NCBI GenBank assembly: GCA_035626995.1
Contig: DASPMP010000138.1
Coordinates: 1-10,849, forward strand
From: DASPMP01 sp035626995
Lineage (GTDB): Bacteria; Gemmatimonadota; Gemmatimonadetes; Gemmatimonadales; Gemmatimonadaceae
DNA length: 10,849 nucleotides
Direction: 5' to 3'
Shown: in pieces, positions 6,269 through 10,849 of the stretch
How positions within the stretch are numbered: the stretch's first letter is position 1
Layout: the number at the start of each line of letters is the position of its first letter
Notes under the pieces: model-generated
Databases searched by the model: none
What the model saw: only the letters and a program-made list of their open reading frames with translations
What the model was told of the DNA's origin: nothing
Made by a program: the position numbers and the translations under genes

Positions 6269-8160
6269 CCGGCGATTGCCTCGGACTCGTGCAACGCGCG
6301 AACGCGATCCGCGATGCCGTCGGGGGTCAGGCCGCACTCGAGGAGCTGTCGCGCGCGCGCCGCCGCGACGATGATCCGGTCAGGGACGCCAAGGGTGCCG
6401 ACGCGAATGCGGTCGTCGTGACGCTCGATCACGGCGGACATGTATGCGCCGAATCCGTTGACGACTGTCCCTTCCTCGACGATGAGCACCCGCTCGTGCT
6501 GCGCCAGCACCGCGGCCAGGGTGACTTCGTCATACGGCTTCAGGTAGCGGCAGTTGACGACAGTCACGTTGAAGCCTTCCGCGGCCAGCAGCTCCGCGGC
6601 GGCGAGTGATGGCGCCACCATGGTGCCTACCGCGAGAATCGCCGCGCCCTGCCCCTTCCGCACGACGTCCCAGGTGGCATACGGCGCCGCTTCGATCTCC
6701 TTGATGTGCGGCGGTTCATCCGGCGACGCGTCGCGTGGGTAGCGAATGGACCACGGGCCGCCATGCTGCACTGCGGCTCGCAGTAGCGCGAGCATCTCCC
6801 GTCCGTCGCTGGGCGCGGTGACGGTCAGGTTCGGGACCGCGAGCATGTACGCGATATCGTACAACCCCATGTGGGTCTCGCCGTCTTCGCCCACGAGTCC
6901 TGCGCGATCCATGCAGAACGTGACGGGGAGTGTCTGGATGGCGACGTCGTGAATGATGTTGTCGTACGCGCGCTGCAGGAACGTGGAATAGATCGCAACG
7001 ACGGGACGAAGCCCGCGTGTCGCCATCCCCGCCGCGAATGTCACGGCATGTCCTTCCGCGATCCCCACGTCGAAGAATCGCGCGGGATGCGCGCGGGCGA
7101 CGGCGTCCGTCCCGGTTCCACTGGGCATGGCGGCGGTGATCGTCACCACGCGTTCGTCTTCGCCGGTCAACTCGGCGAGCCCCTTCCCGAACACCTTCGT
7201 GTACGTGGGCTTTGCCACGGATGGCTTGACTGGCTTCCCGGTCGACGGCTCGTAGCCCGGTGGAAGTGCGTGCCACTTTTCGCCCGCCGCCTGCTCGCCC
7301 GCGGGGAACCCCTTTCCCTTCTGGCTGATGACATGCACCAGTCGTGGCCCTTTCATCGACTTCACGGCCTCGAAGGTGTCGAGCAGCTGGTTCACATCAT
7401 GCCCGTCGATCGGACCGAAATACCGGAACCCGAGCTCCTCGAAGAGCACGCCCGGGGTCAGGAAGGCTTTGACACTCTCCTCCCACTTCCGCACGAGATG
7501 GCCCATCGACGACAGCGGGCCGGGCGCGGCGTCAGCGAATTCGCCGATCTTGTTCCGCAGGCGGTTGTACAGCGGATTGCGCTGGATGGAATTCAGGTAC
7601 TTCGACATCGCGCCGACGTTCGGGGCGATCGACATCTCGTTGTCGTTGAGGACGACGATGATGTCGCGTTCCGAGTGCCCGGCGTTGTTCAAGCCTTCGT
7701 AGGACAAGCCTGAGGTCAGCGCACCATCACCCAGGATGGCGACGACCTTAAAGTGCCCGCCGGTCAGGTCGCGTCCCACCGCCATCCCCAGCGCCGCGGA
7801 AATTGCGGTAGCCGCGTGACCCGCGCCGAACGCGTCATACTCGCTTTCGCTGCGCTTCAGGAACCCGGACACCCCGCCTTCCTGGCGCAGCGTCTCCATC
7901 CGGTCGTTGCGGCCGGTGAGGAGCTTGTGCGGATACCCCTGGTGGCCGACGTCCCAGACCAATTGGTCCGCGGGCGTGTCGAACGCGTAATGAAGGGCAA
8001 TGGTCAACTCGACCACGCCGAGACCCGCACCAATGTGACCACCGGTGCGCGAGCAGACATCCACCATGCGGTTGCGAAGCTCCTGCGCAAGCGCCGGCAG
8101 CTCCTCCCGCGAACGCCGGCGGAGATCCGCCGGCGATCTGATCTCGTTCAGAAACGACAT
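6265..8160 (-). CDS. dxs: 1-deoxy-D-xylulose-5-phosphate synthase
   Basis: Dxs condenses pyruvate and glyceraldehyde 3-phosphate to DXP with loss of CO2, the first step of the MEP isoprenoid pathway; DXP also feeds thiamine and pyridoxal synthesis. The 631-residue product is full length for the family. Visible motifs: TGGHIGAGLG with the active-site His (42), WDVGHQGYPHKLLTGR (69-84), FGAGHAATAISAALGMA, the thiamine diphosphate/Mg motif GDGALTSG...EGLNNA (144-160), DVGIAEGHAVTFAAGMA with the catalytic Glu (369), DRAGLVGEDGETHMG (418-432) and IRYPRDASP. The C-terminal transketolase domain is complete. The ATG start (8160) agrees with the standard N terminus; the Shine-Dalgarno is weak (AGG four bases upstream). 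It lies 12 bases after the prenyl synthase stop and overlaps nadK by four bases (GTGA). Confidence 0.98.
   Translation of the reverse strand: MSFLNEIRSPADLRRRSREELPALAQELRNRMVDVCSRTGGHIGAGLGVVELTIALHYAFDTPADQLVWDVGHQGYPHKLLTGRNDRMETLRQEGGVSGFLKRSESEYDAFGAGHAATAISAALGMAVGRDLTGGHFKVVAILGDGALTSGLSYEGLNNAGHSERDIIVVLNDNEMSIAPNVGAMSKYLNSIQRNPLYNRLRNKIGEFADAAPGPLSSMGHLVRKWEESVKAFLTPGVLFEELGFRYFGPIDGHDVNQLLDTFEAVKSMKGPRLVHVISQKGKGFPAGEQAAGEKWHALPPGYEPSTGKPVKPSVAKPTYTKVFGKGLAELTGEDERVVTITAAMPSGTGTDAVARAHPARFFDVGIAEGHAVTFAAGMATRGLRPVVAIYSTFLQRAYDNIIHDVAIQTLPVTFCMDRAGLVGEDGETHMGLYDIAYMLAVPNLTVTAPSDGREMLALLRAAVQHGGPWSIRYPRDASPDEPPHIKEIEAAPYATWDVVRKGQGAAILAVGTMVAPSLAAAELLAAEGFNVTVVNCRYLKPYDEVTLAAVLAQHERVLIVEEGTVVNGFGAYMSAVIERHDDRIRVGTLGVPDRIIVAAARARQLLECGLTPDGIADRVRALHESEAIAG
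6279..6282 (-). promoter_or_regulatory. Ribosome-binding site supporting the nadK GTG start
   Basis: GAGG on the minus strand lies ten bases before the GTG of nadK, within the last codons of dxs. Together with the GTGA stop/start overlap it favours this start over the longer reading frame. Confidence 0.5.
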
Positions 8161-8172
8161 AAGGCCTGAAAG

Positions 8173-9063
8173 TTATGATTGCCGCGCATGGACAAAATGC
8201 GCCAGCGTCTCGAGTTCCACGGTTCGGAGCCCCGCGCGATCCAGATGTGACATCGCCTCCGCGACCAGCTCGGTACTGCGGCGGCGTGCGGGCTCGATTC
8301 CCATGACTGAAGCATAGGTGCTTTTGGCCAGCGCGGCGTCCGCCCCTGCGGTTTTTCCCAGGACGTCAGAGGACGCCGTGGCATCCAGGACATCGTCCGC
8401 TATCTGGAATGCCAGCCCCAGGCAGTCACCCGCGGCCGTAAGGGCATCCACCTGACCGCGCGTCCCTTCGGCTGCGATAGCCCCCAGGGTAAATGCCGCG
8501 GAAATCAGCGCCCCTGTTTTTGCCCGATGGACCTGCTCCAGGTCCTGCAGCGCCAGCCCGCGACCTTCCCCATGGAGGTCCATCAGCTGGCCGCCCACCA
8601 TCCCGGAGGCGCCCGACGCCTGCATCAGCACCGTCACGAGTTGATGACCGACGACGTCGCGCAAGCCCAGTGCATGCGCCGCCTTCATGGTCTGCTGGAC
8701 GGCCAACGGAACCATCGCGACCCCAGCCACCGTCGCCGTGGCAACGTCGAAGGCGCGGTGCGTCGTTGGACGGCCCCGTCGCAGCGTGTCGTTATCCATG
8801 CAGGGCAGGTCGTCGTGAATCAGCGAGTACGCGTGCACCACCTCGATGGCGACACCCAACGCCGTTGCGTCTCCTCGACCGCCGACACCGGCGTAGGATG
8901 CGAGCAGCAGCAGTCCGCGCAATCGCTTGCCTTCGCCGACAAGGGAATAGTGCACGGCGTCACGGAGCGGGCGCGAAACTGTTTTTTCGTCGAGCGTCAG
9001 TTGCGCGAGCTCACGATCGATTCCCTCCCGCCAGGTGGCGAGGGTATCGCGCCCGTCATTCAC
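8173..9063 (-). CDS. ispA: Short-chain polyprenyl diphosphate synthase (farnesyl or geranylgeranyl)
   Basis: It joins isopentenyl diphosphate units to allylic primers, giving the precursor for quinone tails, carrier lipids or carotenoids. The 296-residue product has LVGEGKRLRG (41-50), the first aspartate-rich motif DDLPCMD (84-90) with the two-residue insert of bacterial enzymes, RRGRPTTH, KTGALI (182-187), the second motif ADDVLD (222-227) and LGKTAGAD...KSTY. HAYSLIHDD before the first motif matches IspA-type enzymes, favouring farnesyl diphosphate, but the C20 product cannot be excluded. Unusual: the GDAL motif after the first aspartate region reads GVAM (114-117). The start is GTG at 9063, overlapping the xseB stop as GTGAATGA, with a good GAGGTGAT ribosome-binding site. 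Upstream of dxs in the operon, it sits with the entry enzyme of its own pathway. Confidence 0.95.
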   Translation of the reverse strand: MNDGRDTLATWREGIDRELAQLTLDEKTVSRPLRDAVHYSLVGEGKRLRGLLLLASYAGVGGRGDATALGVAIEVVHAYSLIHDDLPCMDNDTLRRGRPTTHRAFDVATATVAGVAMVPLAVQQTMKAAHALGLRDVVGHQLVTVLMQASGASGMVGGQLMDLHGEGRGLALQDLEQVHRAKTGALISAAFTLGAIAAEGTRGQVDALTAAGDCLGLAFQIADDVLDATASSDVLGKTAGADAALAKSTYASVMGIEPARRRSTELVAEAMSHLDRAGLRTVELETLAHFVHARQS

Positions 9064-9268
9064 GCAGATCCATCACCTCGAAGGTTCCGTCGGCCCGTTC
9101 GACCAGGCGCTGCACCTGTGCTTCCACCCTGGAGAGCTCCTCGGTCGCCGTCCGAAGACATGCGACACCCTCCTCGAACAGCGTTAACGCGCGTTCGAGA
9201 TCCATCCGATCGGATTCCAGTTCCCCGACAATTTCCTCGAGCCGGCGAAGGCGCTGTTCAAAGCTCAT
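9056..9268 (-). CDS. xseB: Exodeoxyribonuclease VII small subunit
   Basis: XseB is the small partner of XseA in exonuclease VII, which degrades single-stranded DNA to oligonucleotides in both directions. The 70-residue product, MSFEQRLRRLEEIVGELE... through LERALTLFEEGVACLR to GTFEVMDLRE, is the typical size and is almost wholly helical, with the family's conserved LE.IV..LE and L..F.EG patterns (EGV at 33-35). The frame is open 83 codons further upstream, but that part is antisense-like sequence inside xseA; the ATG at 9268 is supported by GGAG eight bases upstream and by the ATGA overlap with the xseA stop. It overlaps the next gene by eight bases. Coupled translation would suit a subunit needed in several copies per XseA. 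Confidence 0.95.
   Translation of the reverse strand: MSFEQRLRRLEEIVGELESDRMDLERALTLFEEGVACLRTATEELSRVEAQVQRLVERADGTFEVMDLRE
9072..9079 (-). promoter_or_regulatory. Ribosome-binding site of the prenyl synthase, inside xseB
   Basis: GAGGTGAT on the minus strand ends eight bases before the GTG start at 9063. It lies in the last codons of xseB (for E-V-M), so synthase translation probably re-initiates from ribosomes finishing xseB. Confidence 0.6.
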
Positions 9269-10458
9269 GGCGCTTTCTCCATGGCGGTCGTGCGCGCAGA
9301 GACCGTACCGTCGCGCAGCACCAGCTGAAATGGCATCTCGGGCGAAAAGCGCGCGACGCTCGTCAAGGCGTGTCCATCCATCCCGCGAGCGACCGCGAAC
9401 CCGCGCGACAACGTGGCAAGCGGGCTCAGGGCATGGAGTCGACCCCCGAGCTGCGCGACCCGCGACCGCCGTCGTTCCGCGAGACGCACGACACGCTGCT
9501 GCAGGGCGGACGCGCACCAGTGCAGATCCGCCTTTGCAGAATTGACACGCTTCGTCAGCGCGCGCGACAGCCGCTTCTGGATGCCTCTCAGCTCCGCCGC
9601 GAGCTCAGCGTCGTCGCGCACCACGCTCTCGGCGGCGGCAGACGGTGTGGCCGCTCGGGCATCGGCCACGAGGTCACAGATCGTGATGTCCGTTTCGTGT
9701 CCGACGGCGGAAATGGTCGGGATGGGACAGGCGGCCACGGCCCGTGCGACGCGTTCGTCGTTGAATGCCCAGAGATCCTCGCGTGACCCACCGCCACGCC
9801 CGACGATGACGACATCCGCGTCGCGCCAGCGACTCACGCGGTCGAGTGCCCGACAGATGTCACGGATTGCCGTATCGCCCTGCACTGCCGCGGGTACGAC
9901 AACGATTTCGACCGCAGGTGACCGACGCTTCATGACCGCGACGATGTCGCGCAAGGCTGCGCCATCCGGACTCGTAACTACCGCTACCCGGCGTGGGTAG
10001 CGTGGAAGGGCGCGCTTGCGAGCAGCGGCGAGCAGCCCCTCGGCTTCCAGCTTCGCGCGGGTCTTCTCGAGCGCTTTCCGCCACAGACCGTCTCCTTCGG
10101 CCTCCATTTTCCGAACGACGAACTGCATCTCCCCCTTCTGGGGATAGACACTGAGATTGCCCCACGCGGAAATGAGCATTCCCTCATCCGGCGGCGCCGG
10201 AATTCCGCGCGTGTCCTTGGACCAGACCACACCGCGCACCTGGGCCATCCGGTCCCGCAAAGTGAAATACCAGTGGCCGTTGCGGTGCGCCTTGAAATTC
10301 GTGACTTCGCCGCGCACCCAGATGGGACGGAAGGCGCCTTCGAGAATGTCGCGCGCGATGGTCGTCAGCGACGAGACGGCGATCGCACTCGAGGGCTCGG
10401 CGCCAGGAACCGACCGTTCCGGATCTGAAAAGTCGAATCCACGCTGCGCAGGGCTCAT
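9265..10458 (-). CDS. xseA: Exodeoxyribonuclease VII large subunit
   Basis: XseA is the catalytic subunit of exonuclease VII. The 397-residue product has an N-terminal OB-fold region (about 25-120) with RPIWVRGEVTNFKAHRNGHW and FTLRD, then the catalytic domain: LPRYPRRVAVVTSPDGAALRDI (151-172), VGRGGGSREDLWAFND (219-234) and SAVGHETDITICDLVADARA (250-269) followed by ATPSAAAE. These are the conserved segments of the family. A coiled-coil stretch follows (about 275-340), then LSPLATLSRGFAV (344-356) and a short C-terminal beta part ending DGTVSA. It is somewhat shorter than the E. coli protein (about 456 residues), probably through the coiled-coil region. An in-frame TTG lies directly before the ATG; I prefer the ATG, which forms TGATG with the folD stop. 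It overlaps xseB by four bases. Confidence 0.96.
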   Translation of the reverse strand: MSPAQRGFDFSDPERSVPGAEPSSAIAVSSLTTIARDILEGAFRPIWVRGEVTNFKAHRNGHWYFTLRDRMAQVRGVVWSKDTRGIPAPPDEGMLISAWGNLSVYPQKGEMQFVVRKMEAEGDGLWRKALEKTRAKLEAEGLLAAARKRALPRYPRRVAVVTSPDGAALRDIVAVMKRRSPAVEIVVVPAAVQGDTAIRDICRALDRVSRWRDADVVIVGRGGGSREDLWAFNDERVARAVAACPIPTISAVGHETDITICDLVADARAATPSAAAESVVRDDAELAAELRGIQKRLSRALTKRVNSAKADLHWCASALQQRVVRLAERRRSRVAQLGGRLHALSPLATLSRGFAVARGMDGHALTSVARFSPEMPFQLVLRDGTVSARTTAMEKAP

Positions 10459-10849
10459 CAAGCCATCGCGCGGTTGGATCGCAGCGCGGCCTGCAGCGTG
10501 TTTTCCAGGAGCATCGCGATGGTCATCGGCCCGACGCCACCGGGCACCGGGGTGATGAGGGAAGCCACGGGCTGGACCGACTCGAAGTCGACATCGCCCG
10601 CGAGGCGGTAACCTCGCTTCGCGCGCGCATCATCCACTCGGTTGATTCCGACGTCGATCACCACAGCGCCTGGCTTGATCATGTCGCCGGTGACGAGGCC
10701 GGGGCGTCCCGCGGCCGCGATCACCAGATCCGCGCGGCGCGTGTGATCCGCAATGTTCCGGCTGCGACTGTGGCACACTGTGACCGTCGCATCGGCGCCA
10801 GGCTGCACCAGCAGCGCCATCATCGGCTTCCCGACGATGTTGCTGCGCC
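10458..10849 (-). CDS. folD: Bifunctional methylenetetrahydrofolate dehydrogenase/cyclohydrolase, C-terminal part
   Basis: FolD interconverts 5,10-methylene-, methenyl- and 10-formyl-tetrahydrofolate using NADP, supplying one-carbon units for purines and formyl-Met-tRNA. Only the last 130 or so residues are visible; the N-terminal half with the catalytic Lys lies beyond the right edge. The visible part starts at the nucleotide-binding motif RSNIVGKPMMALL and continues with ATVTVCHSRS, ADLVIAAAGRPGLVTGDMIKPG, VVIDVGINR, GDVDFESV and the highly conserved ITPVPGGVGPMTIAMLLENT near the C terminus. The stop overlaps the xseA start by one base (TGATG), so folD is probably at or near the head of the operon. 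Whether a promoter precedes it cannot be seen. Confidence 0.96.
   Translation of the reverse strand, partial: RSNIVGKPMMALLVQPGADATVTVCHSRSRNIADHTRRADLVIAAAGRPGLVTGDMIKPGAVVIDVGINRVDDARAKRGYRLAGDVDFESVQPVASLITPVPGGVGPMTIAMLLENTLQAALRSNRAMA

Noticed and set aside
9269..9517. 83-residue N-terminal extension of XseB
   Set aside because: It lies inside xseA, is Arg/Ala-rich, and would more than double the usual size of the subunit; the downstream ATG has a good ribosome-binding site.
8527..9786. 419-codon open frame on the plus strand
   Set aside because: It runs opposite the prenyl synthase, xseB and xseA, all with conserved motifs; its product is Arg/His/Pro-rich and unrecognisable.

Overview
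The window looks like an ordinary, compact stretch of chromosome from a free-living bacterium with a GC-rich genome. It holds two tRNA genes, nine protein genes I support, and a weakly supported gene fragment at the left edge. The high GC, heavy use of overlapping start and stop codons, GTG starts and tRNA genes without an encoded CCA end are compatible with a lineage such as Gemmatimonadota. That assignment is an inference from general character and was not tested by any search. I see no insertion sequences, phage genes, CRISPR array or clear signs of recent transfer.

Layout. Positions 1-339 carry, on the minus strand, a tRNA-Gly(GCC) followed by a tRNA-Leu(UAA), with a hairpin between them and a good sigma70-like promoter just upstream of tRNA-Gly. 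At the extreme left edge there may be the start of a membrane-anchored protein. Positions 384-2165 (minus) encode a 593-residue protein with the look of a six-hairpin glycosidase. A 63-base divergent gap separates it from a plus-strand gene (2229-3737) for a secreted, probably outer-membrane beta-barrel protein with an unusual helical insertion.

From the right edge down to position 3661 everything is on the minus strand and forms one tightly packed operon-like run: folD (partial), xseA, xseB, a short-chain polyprenyl diphosphate synthase, dxs, nadK and recN. Five of the six junctions overlap (TGATG, ATGA, GTGAATGA, GTGA and a 23-base overlap) and the remaining one is a 12-base gap, so co-transcription and translational coupling are likely.

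The operon joins one-carbon/NADP metabolism (FolD, NadK), isoprenoid supply (Dxs makes DXP, the prenyl synthase uses the resulting C5 units) and DNA repair (exonuclease VII, RecN). This is a variant of a known gene neighbourhood (folD-xseA-xseB-ispA-dxs-...-recN in Firmicutes); the tlyA and argR genes often found between dxs and recN are absent and nadK sits there instead. The run ends in a 77-base convergent overlap with the outer-membrane protein gene. I found no convincing novel system; the points most worth a second look are the barrel protein with its helical insertion, the uncharacterised glycosidase-like gene, the convergent recN overlap, and the altered GDxL motif in the prenyl synthase.
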